A DNA stretch of 64,000 bases from GAS188 sp963713805. Its GTDB lineage: Bacteria; Pseudomonadota; Alphaproteobacteria; Rhizobiales; Beijerinckiaceae. The position numbers and the translations under genes are program-made. Below, piece after piece: positions 26,162 through 34,838 of the stretch. The stretch is taken from the NCBI GenBank assembly GCA_963713805.1, contig CAVQNF010000001.1, positions 1-64,000 on the forward strand, read 5' to 3'. Numbering within the stretch: the first letter of the stretch is position 1; every line of letters begins with the position of its first letter. The notes under the pieces were generated by a model. The model made no database searches. It had not been told where the DNA came from and was given only the letters and a program-made list of their open reading frames with translations.

Positions 26162-26809
26162 CTAGCGCCCCCGAAATCTCCCAGCCTCGATCGCGTCCCT
26201 CACGCGGGCAACGGAGGGGTGGGCGCGGTTCTTCACCTTGAGCCACGTCTTCGACGGCCCTGCGCGATACGGACTGTCTGCCCGCTTGCACACGATCGCC
26301 CTCCAGGCCAAGGCGGCACGCGTGCTCGAATATCGTGACGCCATCGCCTTCAAGACACTCGACGTTTGCAGCCCGTCATCGCGTCGGCTCAAGAGCTGCC
26401 TCAGCCGTCGCTTGCGCTCCAGGAGAGGTTGGTCGCGAAGGTCCTCGCCATCGATCTCCAGAAGGTCGAATGCCAAGAGGATCGCCCACCCATCATTCGT
26501 GCGCCCGTGCAGCGCATCGAAGTCACTCACCCCATCCTCGGTGAGTATGGCGACTTCCCCGTCCATGGTGACCGATGAGACGCTCAGATTGAGCACCGAT
26601 CGCACAATGCGAGGATAGCGCCCCGACCAATCGAAGCCGCCCTTCGTGCGCAGCACCACGCGCTCACCGACACGGCGGGCGAGCAAGCGATAACCGTCGA
26701 ACTTGACCTCATGGACCCATCGTTCGCCGGTTGGCGCCGTGAGGGCTCGGGTCGGGATGCAGGGGCGAAGGGGGGGACATGAAGGGCGGAATGTAGGAAC
26801 GTTTTTCAC
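26162..26809 (-). CDS. Short ATP-dependent DNA ligase (adenylation domain only; compensating frame changes)
   Basis: 215 residues. Motif I is RWVHEVKFDGYRLLAR (catalytic Lys in KFDG), then VVLRTKGGFDWSGRYPRI, TMDGEVAILTEDGVSDFDAL (motif III) and ILLAFDLLEIDGEDLRDQPL. Between about 26380 and 26300 the expected ECLEGDGVTIFEHACRLGL lies in another frame before the gene returns to IVCKRADSPYRAG and KTWLKVKNRAHP (motif V). It stops right after motif V with no OB-fold domain, as in short ligase-like proteins of Hyphomicrobiales. Whether these seal nicks alone is unclear. It is the second LigD-type gene within 6 kb. Confidence 0.75.
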   Translation of the reverse strand: MKNVPTFRPSCPPLRPCIPTRALTAPTGERWVHEVKFDGYRLLARRVGERVVLRTKGGFDWSGRYPRIVRSVLNLSVSSVTMDGEVAILTEDGVSDFDALHGRTNDGWAILLAFDLLEIDGEDLRDQPLLERKRRLRQLLSRRDDGLQTSSVLKAMASRYSSTRAALAWRAIVCKRADSPYRAGPSKTWLKVKNRAHPSVARVRDAIEAGRFRGR

Positions 26810-27270
26810 GAATGAAAAGCATCGCGCCGCCGCGCTTTTCGTTGGTGCCGCGTAGGAGCGCGCGACACAGCGCTAGAGCGGCTCCGGGGTCGGGAAGCCG
26901 GGGTTACACCTGAATCGCCGTGTGGCAGCTCGGCCGGAAGTCGGAAACGGCACTCGGGCAGGCGCTTGCGGGTTCAATTTCTAGTCAGCCGGGGCTCTCG
27001 ACAACAGCATCTCAGCTGTTCCATATTCGTTCTCATGCACCCCCGAGCGAAACGGAGCCGTTGGGCTGGGGTGCCTGCGAGGGCTACGGACTTGAGATTG
27101 GCGAGACGTTCCGCTGTTCGGTTGTTCTCAAGCGGGGGCCATCCAAACGGGTGATGTTGCACTGGCCCCGAGCTTATGCCGGGTGCTTCCGATATGGTTC
27201 CGGTTTTCGCCATCTGAAAAGTTTAGATTTGCGGGGAAGCCGAAATGTCTTTTGATTTTAGCAGATTAAA
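26810..27270. other. 460-base gap, coding status unclear
   Basis: Both strands have open frames of 80-110 codons (plus 26920-27255, minus 27213-26974) but neither shows a motif or a convincing ribosome site. The tract runs up to the tRNA fragment and probably belongs to the inserted element. Confidence 0.35.
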
Positions 27271-27313
27271 TGGTGGGCGCGACAGGGATTGAACCTCTGA
27301 CCCCTCCCGTGAA
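27271..27313 (-). other. tRNA 3'-half fragment, likely attachment-site scar
   Basis: On the minus strand the sequence runs from an anticodon-loop-like TTCAC through GGGAGGGGTC to the T-arm AGAGGTTCAATCCCTGT (one mismatch in the stem) and acceptor end CGCGCCC-A-CCA. No anticodon 5' half or D-arm exists on the far side. Copies of tRNA 3' ends are left when elements integrate by tyrosine recombinase into a tRNA gene. The parent tRNA gene is not in the window. The loop would fit a Glu-type TTC anticodon, but identity is uncertain. Confidence 0.65.
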
Positions 27314-27319
27314 GAAGAA

Positions 27320-27583
27320 GTGCGCGCCGCCAGATGGCGCCATTGGCTAGTCGCTAGTCAATTGCTGAGGGAGCTTCGGTCACGGGTGGAGGCAACTGGG
27401 GGCGATTACACAGCGCAAATTGATCGGTTGATCAGGGCAGCTCAGGAGTTCGATCGCTCAGCGATCTTCAATTTAGTCGAGGGAAAAGCCGAGGTAGCAA
27501 GTGAGGCGCTCGCGCATCACGTCGGGGCGGCGATGCGGAGGGCGTCCCCCACCCTACACGAAACCGACGAAGGCGGTTCCTGA
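27320..27583 (+). CDS. Possible hypothetical protein, 87 residues
   Basis: An open frame with LLRELRSRVEATGGDYTAQI and EGKAEVASEALAHHVGAAM, mostly helical. It has no ribosome site that I can defend and starts inside the junction next to the tRNA fragment. It may be a remnant of an integrase-adjacent gene or not coding. Confidence 0.25.
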   Translation: MRAARWRHWLVASQLLRELRSRVEATGGDYTAQIDRLIRAAQEFDRSAIFNLVEGKAEVASEALAHHVGAAMRRASPTLHETDEGGS

Positions 27584-27867
27584 GCCCCTCGCTCGCCATG
27601 TCGAGGCTTCTGTTTGACTGCGCGTGCGACGAGGGCACGCGGGCACGGGAACCCCCAGAGACCATCCGGCATTCACGATGCTGCAATGCCCGACACGCGG
27701 GCGAGCGCGCTGTCACGGATTCCCCCTACTGTTCCCACACAGCCAAAAAATGCGGGAATCACATGAGTTCAGACGAGATTGTCACTCAGGTGGTGACACC
27801 ATGATGACACGGAACTGCTCCATAGTGACACGCTGGAATTTTATCCTGTTCTTTGTGAGGCTTGACG
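27584..27867. other. Intergenic stretch before tRNA-Gln
   Basis: About 280 bases without a supportable gene. The short repeated word GGTGACAC / GTGACAC occurs at 27792 and 27824. Nothing else is seen. Confidence 0.35.
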
Positions 27868-27941
27868 TGGCTGGGGGACCTGGATTCGAACCAAGACTAG
27901 CGGAGTCAGAGTCCGCTGTTCTACCGTTAAACTATCCCCCA
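27868..27941 (-). tRNA. tRNA-Gln (anticodon CTG)
   Basis: A 74-base cloverleaf. Acceptor TGGGGGA/TCCCCCA with discriminator G and encoded CCA. The anticodon arm GCGGA-CTCTGAC-TCCGC gives CTG. D-arm and T-arm are canonical. Confidence 0.95.
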
Positions 27942-28174
27942 ACTCTTTAGCTTGCAAACTCAATGACTTGGCTTGAATTCGCGGCCGGATTTTCACGATC
28001 ACCAAGAGGTGATTGTGCGATCCCGTTGGTTTTTCGTTCATATCGGTCGCGGCCGGCCCTGGCAAGCGCCTCTTTCTCGATGCGGCGCCGGTGGATGGGG
28101 CGTGATCAAAATCAAGGCCGCGAGCCACGCCCCCGCGATGCCAGCGCGTGGGCAGCTTGCCTGCGCCCTCCGGC
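27942..28174. other. Intergenic region between tRNA-Gln and dgdA
   Basis: No gene seen. It includes the 3' untranslated end of the liv-dgdA operon and the promoter side of tRNA-Gln. Confidence 0.4.
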
Positions 28175-29485
28175 TCAGCCGTGCAAGACCTCGTCCATCG
28201 CGGTGTTCAGGAGCTCGAGGCCGAGGTCGATCTCGCCTTCCGACACGATCAGCGGCGGCGCGATGCGCATGACACCGCCGGAAGAGCCGGCGCGCACGAT
28301 ATTGGCGCTGAGGCCGAGGCTCAACGCGCGGTCGGTCACTGCATCGGAGAGCATGGCCGCCGGGCGTTTCTTGCCCGCCGGCTCGTCGATGAACTCCATG
28401 CCCAGCAGCAATCCGCGCCCGCGCACGTCCCCGATGCAGCCGTGTCGCGACTGAATTTTCGCAAGTCCCTGTTTCAATCTCGCGCCGAGCATCTCGGCGC
28501 GCGCCGCCAGGCCGTCGCGTTCGACGATCTCGAGCACCTTCAACCCGACCGCGGCGGGAAGCGGATCGTTGACATGCGTCGTGTAGAACAGGAAGCCGCG
28601 GGCGGCGCAGGTGTCGCCGATGTTTTCCGAGGTCATCACCGCTGAAAGCGGCAGGCCGGCGCCCAAGGTCTTCGACAGCACCAGGATGTCCGGCGTCACG
28701 CCGTCGCGCTCGAAGGCGAACATGGTCCCGGTGCGGCCGAGCCCCGTCTGCGCCTCGTCGAGAATCAGCAGCATGCCGCGCTCCGTGCATTTCGCCTTGA
28801 GCGCATGAAGATATCCGTGCGGAAGCTCGATGATGCCGCCGCTGCTGAGGATGGGCTCGGCGATGAAGGCGGCAAGGTTGCCGGTGCTCTGCCGGTCGAT
28901 GAGATCGAAGGCATCGTCGAGCTCGGCCTGCCAGGAGAGGTTGGCGAAGCGGGGGCGGTATCGGTTCGGCGCGGGGATCGCGAAGGAGCCTGCCGCGGCG
29001 GGGCCATAGCCGCGGCGCCCGGCCTTGTAGGTGGCTGCCGCGGCGCCTCCCGTCATGCCGTGCCAGGACTGAGCGAAACCGACGACCTCCCAGCCGCCGG
29101 TCACCAGCTTGGCGATCTTGATCGCCGCCTCATTCGCTTCCCCGCCCGTGGACAGGAGCATCACGCGCGGCAAGGCCGGCACGAAGCGCGCCAAGGCTTC
29201 GGCGAGGTCGACGACAGGTGCGCTGAGCATGCTCGAGAACAGATGATCGAGCGAAGCGGCGGCGGTGGAGATCGTCGCGACGATCTCCGGATGCGAATGG
29301 CCGAGGATCGCGCTCATCTGCCCGGAGGTGAAATCGAGAACGCGCCGGCCCTGGGCATCATAGACGAAGGCACCTTCGGCGCGTGCGGCGACGAAAGGGA
29401 CGAAGCTGCCGCCGTAGCTCAGCATATGGCGGCGCGCGCGCGCCCAGAACGCCGCATCGCCGCCAGGGAGGGTCGAGGCGTCCAT
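28175..29485 (-). CDS. dgdA: 2,2-dialkylglycine decarboxylase (PLP, class III aminotransferase)
   Basis: 436 residues. The enzyme decarboxylates alpha,alpha-dialkyl amino acids such as 2-aminoisobutyrate to a ketone and then transaminates pyruvate to alanine. The sequence follows the Burkholderia enzyme block by block: VLDFTSGQMSAILGHSHPEI, LLSTGGEANEAAIKIAKLVT, GFAQSWHGMTGGAAAATY, FAIPAPNRYRPRF, LAAFIAEPILSSGGIIELP, LLILDEAQTGLGRTGTMFAF, LVLSKTLGAGLPLSAV (PLP lysine) and FLFYTTHVNDPLPAAVGL. The frame is clean. It starts 13 bases after livF and is the last gene of the liv operon, so the transporter may supply its substrate. Confidence 0.9.
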   Translation of the reverse strand: MDASTLPGGDAAFWARARRHMLSYGGSFVPFVAARAEGAFVYDAQGRRVLDFTSGQMSAILGHSHPEIVATISTAAASLDHLFSSMLSAPVVDLAEALARFVPALPRVMLLSTGGEANEAAIKIAKLVTGGWEVVGFAQSWHGMTGGAAAATYKAGRRGYGPAAAGSFAIPAPNRYRPRFANLSWQAELDDAFDLIDRQSTGNLAAFIAEPILSSGGIIELPHGYLHALKAKCTERGMLLILDEAQTGLGRTGTMFAFERDGVTPDILVLSKTLGAGLPLSAVMTSENIGDTCAARGFLFYTTHVNDPLPAAVGLKVLEIVERDGLAARAEMLGARLKQGLAKIQSRHGCIGDVRGRGLLLGMEFIDEPAGKKRPAAMLSDAVTDRALSLGLSANIVRAGSSGGVMRIAPPLIVSEGEIDLGLELLNTAMDEVLHG

Positions 29486-29498
29486 CTGGCCCCTTTCG

Positions 29499-30262
29499 CT
29501 ATTGGGCTTTCATCTCGCCCAGATAAGCCTGCTGCACCATTTCGTTGTCGCGCAGGCTTTGGGCCGAGCCGTGCAGCACCACCTCGCCGGTTTGCAGCAC
29601 ATAACCGTAATCGGCGATCGAGAGCGCCATATTGGCGTTCTGCTCGACCATGAAGATGCTGGTACCTTGCTTGTTGATCGCCTGGATGATGTCGAAGACC
29701 TGCTCGACGAAGGCAGGCGAGAGGCCCATCGAGGGCTCGTCCATGCACAACAGCTTCGGCCGTGCCATCAGCGCGCGCCCCATCGCGACCATCTGCTGCT
29801 CGCCGCCCGACAATGTGCCGGCCGTCTGCTTGAGGCGCTCCTTGATCCTGGGGAAGAGGAGAAGACGCGCTCCTTGTCGGCCTCGATCTCGCTCACATCG
29901 GTGCGCGTGAAGGCGCCCATCTCCAGGTTTTCCAACACGGTCATGCGCGGAAAGAGGCGCCGCGCCTCCGGCACCGGCGCGATGCCGCGCTTGACGCGAT
30001 CGGCCGTCGCCAGGTCATTGATCGTTTTGCCGATATAGGTCACGACGCCGCTCTTCGGCCGCACGATGCCGAGGATCGTCTTCATGGTGGTCGATTTGCC
30101 GGAGGCGTTCCCTCCGAGCAGGCAAACGATCTCGCCATCGCCTACCCGGTAGTTCACGGCCTTGAGGACGTGAAGCTCGCCGTAATAGGTGTTGACGTCG
30201 TTGAACTCAAGAAGCGGCGGCCGCCTCTGCGATTGCGTCTGTGGAGCGTCCGAGATAGGCAC
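29499..30262 (-). CDS. livF: Branched-chain amino acid-type ABC transporter ATPase LivF (one frameshift)
   Basis: Hydrolyses ATP to drive uptake with LivG. LLEFNDVNTYYGELHVLKAV opens the domain. Walker A is variant, GGNASGKSTTMK, with Ala where Gly is usual. APVPEARRLFPRMTVLENLE is the Q-loop region typical of LivF. Near 29862 the frame shifts, and FPRIKERLKQTAGTLSGGEQ (signature) and RPKLLCMDEPSMGLSPAF (Walker B) follow to TGA at 29499. The best start is GTG 30262, overlapping the end of livMG by about 55 bases. A one-base error is more likely than loss, since all ATPase motifs survive. Confidence 0.85.
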
Positions 30263-32281
30263 GCAGGACTTCCTTGTTTGAGTGGACTTGCTTCGGGGTA
30301 CCCTCGGCGATCTTCTCGCCATGGTCGAGCACGACGACCTTGTCGGCGATCTCGATTGACGACGGCGAGCTTGTGCTCGATCATCAGCATCGTGACGCCG
30401 CGATCGCGCAGATGCCGGATCTGGTCGGTGAGCTCGAGCGTCTCGGTCGGGTTCATCCCGGCGGTCGGCTCGTCGAGCAGAAGGAGGACCGGCTCCGAAA
30501 CGAGCGCGCGGGCGATCTCGAGCCGACGCCGATTGGCGTAGGAAAGCGTGCGTGCCAAATGCTGGACGCGCGGCATCAGGCGGTTGCCGAAAATGCGCAG
30601 CATGTCCATCACGCGCTCGCGCGCCGCCGCTTCCTCGCGCCTGACCTTCGGCGTGCGCAGCACCGCGCCGATGGCGCCGGTCGTCGTGCGCGAATGCGTG
30701 CCGACGAGCACGTTCTCCATCAGCGTCATATTGGCGAACAGCCGCAGATTCTGGAAGGTGCGGGCGATGCCGCGTTCGACGATCACATGCGGCAAGAGCC
30801 CGGTGACGTCCTCACCCGCCAGCAACACCTTGCCGCCGTCGGGCTGGACGAGACCGGTGATGAGATTGAAGAAGGTCGTCTTGCCCGAGCCGTTCGGGCC
30901 GATGATGCCGACGATCGAGCCTGGCATCACGTCGAGGCTGAAATCGCGTACGGCCCGAATGCCGCCGAAGGATTTTGAAAGGCCTCGAATTTCAAGAAGC
31001 GGCTTGTTCTGATCGATCGTCCTGCGATGCAGCGGCGCCAATCCCGCTTGCAATCCGGCGCGGGACGGCACGGCGGTTTGCTGAGCATGGGTCAGCGCGG
31101 TCACGGCGGCGCGCTCGGGAATGAGACCCTGTCGACGGAAGCGCATCATCACGACGAGAATGATGCCGAAGATCAGCTCGATCGACTGCACGAGATCGAT
31201 CTGCTTGAAAAATTCGATACCGGTGAAATTGCCGAGGGCATGGATCCATTGCGTCATGTCCTGGAGGAACCAGGATTGCAGGAGCTGCAAAATGAGAGCT
31301 CCGAGCACGACGCCCGCGACGCTGCCCATGCCGCCGAGCACGATCATCACGATCAGCATGACCGATACCGGGAAGGTGAACATTTCCGGAGCGGCCGTCT
31401 GGAGCTTGGCCACGTAGAATGTGCCGGTTGTGCCGGCAAAGCCCGCGCCGATCGCGAAGGCGAGCAGCTTGAGCTTAACGCGGTTGACGCCCATCGCTTC
31501 GGCCGCGATCTCGTCCTCGCGGATCGCGAGCCAGGCGCGGCCGATGCGAGAGCTCTTGAGGCGCAAGCTCACGAAGATGAGCAACGCCGCCAGCGCCAGG
31601 CCGAGATAGAAGAAGGGCGTCGACTTGACGCCGAACTGATAGCCGAACAGCGAGGGCGAGGCGACGCCGTTCAAACCCGCGGCGCCGTTCGTCAGATAAG
31701 GCACGTTGCGCGCGACGATCGGCACGATCTCCCCGAAGCCGAGCGTGACGATGGCGAGATAATCGCCCTTGAGACGCAAGGTCGGGGCACCGAACATCAC
31801 GCCGAAAAAGGCCGTGATGAGTGCCGAGATCGGCAGCATCAGCCAGAACGATACCGTGAAGTGGACCGTGCCCGGTCCATCCGCCTGCTGGATGTGCTGG
31901 ACGAGGCCCAGCCATTGGAACGGCTCCCAGAACCCCCACCATTCAGGCTGCACCTGGTAGGAGGAGAAAATCCCGTAAGCATAGGCGCCGATGGCGAAGA
32001 AGGCCGCGTATCCGAGGTCGAGCAGACCGGCGAAGCCGACCACGATGTTGAGGCCGAGCGCCAAGATCGCGTAGGCAAGCGCATTCGCGGCCGCATCGAT
32101 GTCGCCCTCGTTTCCGTCGATCAACGGAAACAGCGACTCCAAGCACGAGGAGAGCGACGACGAAGCCGCGGCGTCCCACCGTGCCCCTGGCTCGATCCCA
32201 TATGGACGGAATGAAGCTCGCTCCGCGTCCCATGGCGGGTGGTGGGGCCGTCTCGGAAGGCTGAAGCTGAGTTTCTGACAT
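30207..32281 (-). CDS. livM: LivM-LivG fusion: ABC transporter permease joined to ATPase (two frameshifts)
   Basis: ATG 32281 opens MSETQLQPSETAPPPAMGRG and one membrane helix. Near 32125 the frame shifts into NALAYAILALGLNIVVGFAG and LLDLGYAAFFAIGAYAYGIF, the LivM permease with about eight further helices. Without any stop it runs through FRRQGLIPERAAVTALTHAQ and a linker of ~50 residues into a LivG-type ATPase: LLEIRGLSKSFGGIRAVRDF, IGPNGSGKTTFFNLITG (Walker A) and LLLLDEPTAGMNPTETLEL (Walker B). A frame change near 30355 precedes IADKVVVLDHGEKIAEGTPK and the stop at 30207. Fused LivM-LivG proteins are known in some Hyphomicrobiales. Confidence 0.82.
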
Positions 32282-32291
32282 GAAGAACGCT

Positions 32292-33221
32292 CTAGGATTT
32301 GGTTGGCGCCGCGCGGCCGAGCAAGCCGGTCGGCCTGAACACCAACACCAGCACGAGGATCGAGAAGATGATCACATCGGTCCAACGCACCGCGAGATAC
32401 TGGCCGCCGAGCGATTCGATGAGCCCGATCAGCACGCCGCCCAGCATCGCGCCCGGAATATTGCCGATGCCACCCAGCACCGCCGCGGTGAAAGCGCGAA
32501 GCCCTGCCGTATAGCCGATGATGAAGCTCGTATAATTATAGTAGAGCCCGAAGATCAGCCCAGCTGCTCCCGCAAGCGCCGAGCCGATGAAGAAGGTGAT
32601 GATGACGACCCGATCGACATCGACGCCGACCATGCGCGCCGCCTCCTGATCCTGTGCGGTCGCCTGCATGGCCTTGCCCATCTTGGTGCGGCGCACGAAA
32701 TAGGTAAGCCCGATCATCAGCACGACCGACAAGCCCCAGAGCATCACTTCGCGAAGCCGCAGGACCGCGTCACCGAACTCCCAGCGGATCGGGGGCATGG
32801 GGTTCGCGTAGTTCTTGGTGTCCGCGCCCGTGGTGAGCAGGATCAAGTTGAACAGGATGTAGGAAAGGCCGATGGTGGTGATCATCGGCGCCGTCCCCGA
32901 CACGCCGCGCAAGGCGCGCAGCGCGTAGCGTTCGATGAGCGCGCCGAGCACGCCGGTGCCCAACATGGTGACGACCAAGACGAGCACCAGGACGCCGATC
33001 AGCGGCAGGCCGTAGAGGATATGGCTCTGGCCTGAAAAACCCATGGCCTGCAGCACCCACATCGCGATGAACGACCCCACCATGAAGATATTGAAGTGGG
33101 CGAAGTTGATCAGCTCGATGATGCCGTAGACCATGGTGAACCCGAGCGCGAGAAGCGCATACATCGCGCCCAGGCTCAGACCATTGATAACCTGCTGAAG
33201 CAGGATTTCCCAAAATTCCAC
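32292..33221 (-). CDS. livH: Branched-chain amino acid-type ABC transporter permease LivH
   Basis: 309 residues with about eight membrane helices and the LivH signature: GLSLGAMYALLALGFTMVYG, ELINFAHFNIFMVGSFIAMW, FFIGSALAGAAGLIFGLYYN, and the EAA-like loop GLRAFTAAVLGGIGNIPGAM. It forms the membrane channel together with the LivM half of the next gene. The frame is clean. It lies 38 bases downstream of livK and 10 upstream of livMG in one operon. Confidence 0.92.
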   Translation of the reverse strand: MEFWEILLQQVINGLSLGAMYALLALGFTMVYGIIELINFAHFNIFMVGSFIAMWVLQAMGFSGQSHILYGLPLIGVLVLVLVVTMLGTGVLGALIERYALRALRGVSGTAPMITTIGLSYILFNLILLTTGADTKNYANPMPPIRWEFGDAVLRLREVMLWGLSVVLMIGLTYFVRRTKMGKAMQATAQDQEAARMVGVDVDRVVIITFFIGSALAGAAGLIFGLYYNYTSFIIGYTAGLRAFTAAVLGGIGNIPGAMLGGVLIGLIESLGGQYLAVRWTDVIIFSILVLVLVFRPTGLLGRAAPTKS

Positions 33222-33259
33222 GCTCAGGACTCCCGTTTCAGCGTCGAAGCCATTTGCAC

Positions 33260-34514
33260 TCAGGACTGAGGAGCGACCCCGATATACGGATTTTGATGCG
33301 TGAGATCATCTTCCGGAGATTTGGCGTCGTGCTTGATACTGGAAGACGCTGACGGTGCGGTCCTTGATGTCCCCGTTCTCGTCGAAGGAGACGACGCCCT
33401 GGAGGGTCTTCAGATTGCTGGCCTGCATCGCATCGCGCACATTCGCGCGATTGACCTCCTTGCCGCTGTCGGCAACCCGCTTGATGGCGTCGAGCACCAC
33501 GAGCGCGGCGTCATAGGCGGTGATCGAGTAGTCGCTCGGGGTGTCCTTGTATTTGTCGGTGAAAGTCTTGACGAAGGCGGCCGCGGCCGGATCCTCGGTC
33601 AAATGAGGGCCGGCGTTGGTCGAGTACCAGCCTTCGACCGCGGGGAACCCGCCGCCCTTCAGGAAGCTGCCCCCCTGGATGCCGTCGCCGCCGCCCTTGA
33701 TCAGATTCGGGATCACGTCATAGGCCTGCTTGGCGAGCTTGACGCCGGCCTGCGCCACGCCGCCGTAATAAAGCGCATCGGGCTTGAGACCTTTGATCTT
33801 GGTGAGGACGGTCGTGTAATCGGCCTCTTTCGGATTGAGCTGGTCGCGGCCCAAAATCTTGATCCCGTCCTTCTCCGCCTGCTTTTGGAAGGAATTGGCG
33901 ATGCCGACCCCATAGGCGCCCGAATTGTCGAGGACGTAGACGGACTTCACCTTGAGTGTTTGGGCGAAGAAATTCGCCATGTTCGGGCCTTGGAAGGCGT
34001 CGGTGGTCACCGTGCGGAAGTAGATGGCCTTGCCTTTCGGCTTGAACGTCCCCGCCATCGCCGGGTTCGTGATGTCCGGATTGGTCGAGCTCGGGGTGAT
34101 GGTGGCGAGATCGGCTTCGCTGAGGATCGGCGTCATCGCCTTGCCTTCGCCGCTCATTTGCGGGCCGAGATTGGCGACCACGCCCGGATCGGAGATCAGC
34201 TTCTTCGTGTTGGTCGCGGCCTGAGCCGGATCATATTGACCGGCGGTCGCCGTGGCACTGTCGAAGATCACGGTCTCGAGCTTGTAGCCCGCGACCCCGC
34301 CCTTCGCATTGGCCTCGTCGATCGCGATCTGGAAGCCGTGCTCGATCTTCGCGGCGTCATCGGCGTCGGCGCCCGTGAGCGGCAGCGTGATCCCGAGCTT
34401 CACCGTCTTCTGTTGCGCTTGCAGGCCCGAAATGCCCGCCACGCCCGCCAGGACCGCGACGCTCGCGACCGCGGCGACATTGAATGCCCTGCGCGTGTGT
34501 TTCGATTGTTTCAT
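33260..34514 (-). CDS. livK: Periplasmic amino-acid-binding protein LivK/LivJ type (frameshift near the C-terminus)
   Basis: The ribosome site AAGGAGGTGAA fixes the start at ATG 34514 (MKQSKHTRRAFNVAAVASVA), with a signal peptide cut near LQAQQ. The type I periplasmic binding fold is evident: VKLGITLPLTGADADDAAKI, NLGPQMSGEGKAMTPILSEA, YFRTVTTDAFQGPNMANFFA, SVYVLDNSGAYGVGIANSFQ and SDYSITAYDAALVVLDAIKR. Near 33337 the frame shifts. The natural end HDAKSPEDDLTHQNPYIGVA is in the next frame to TGA at 33262-33260. It delivers the substrate to LivH/LivM. It is first gene of the liv-dgdA operon. Confidence 0.88.
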
Positions 34515-34838
34515 GGTCTTCACCTCCTTGACAGCCAACCCTTGGTTCTCCCGCGGCCACTGCTCGGCGCCCGCGTCATCTCAACCCGAGACAAGCCTGC
34601 CAATTTCGGGGTGACGGTATGAGCGGCAATCGTCACCGGCGCGTATCCGGTTTTCGACGGCCCGCAACCCGCCAGGTCCCTATGGCACCCCCGAGCAACC
34701 CATCAGCGCGCAAGCTAAGCTGCGATGTGCCGATAGGGCAACAAGAATCTGCGCACGCCCTCTAACCGTCAAATTCACGATCCGAGCGACGCGCCGCAAC
34801 TAAACGAGACGCCATTGCCTGGGAGAGGTCGCTTTGGA
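34515..34838. other. Promoter region of the liv-dgdA operon
   Basis: About 320 bases between the convergent end of epmB and the start of livK. No gene is seen. Regulatory sites of the liv operon should lie here, but I cannot identify a box with confidence. Confidence 0.4.

Noticed and set aside
26920..27255. 111-codon plus-strand frame
   Set aside because: No motif, no ribosome site, and a similar-sized open frame exists on the other strand. Left as undecided gap.
31027..32214. 395-codon acidic plus-strand frame
   Set aside because: Antisense shadow of the LivM-LivG gene, rich in Glu/Arg/His without any domain.
33300..34622. 440-codon plus-strand frame antisense to livK
   Set aside because: The livK frame has a signal peptide, ribosome site and family motifs. 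The other has none.
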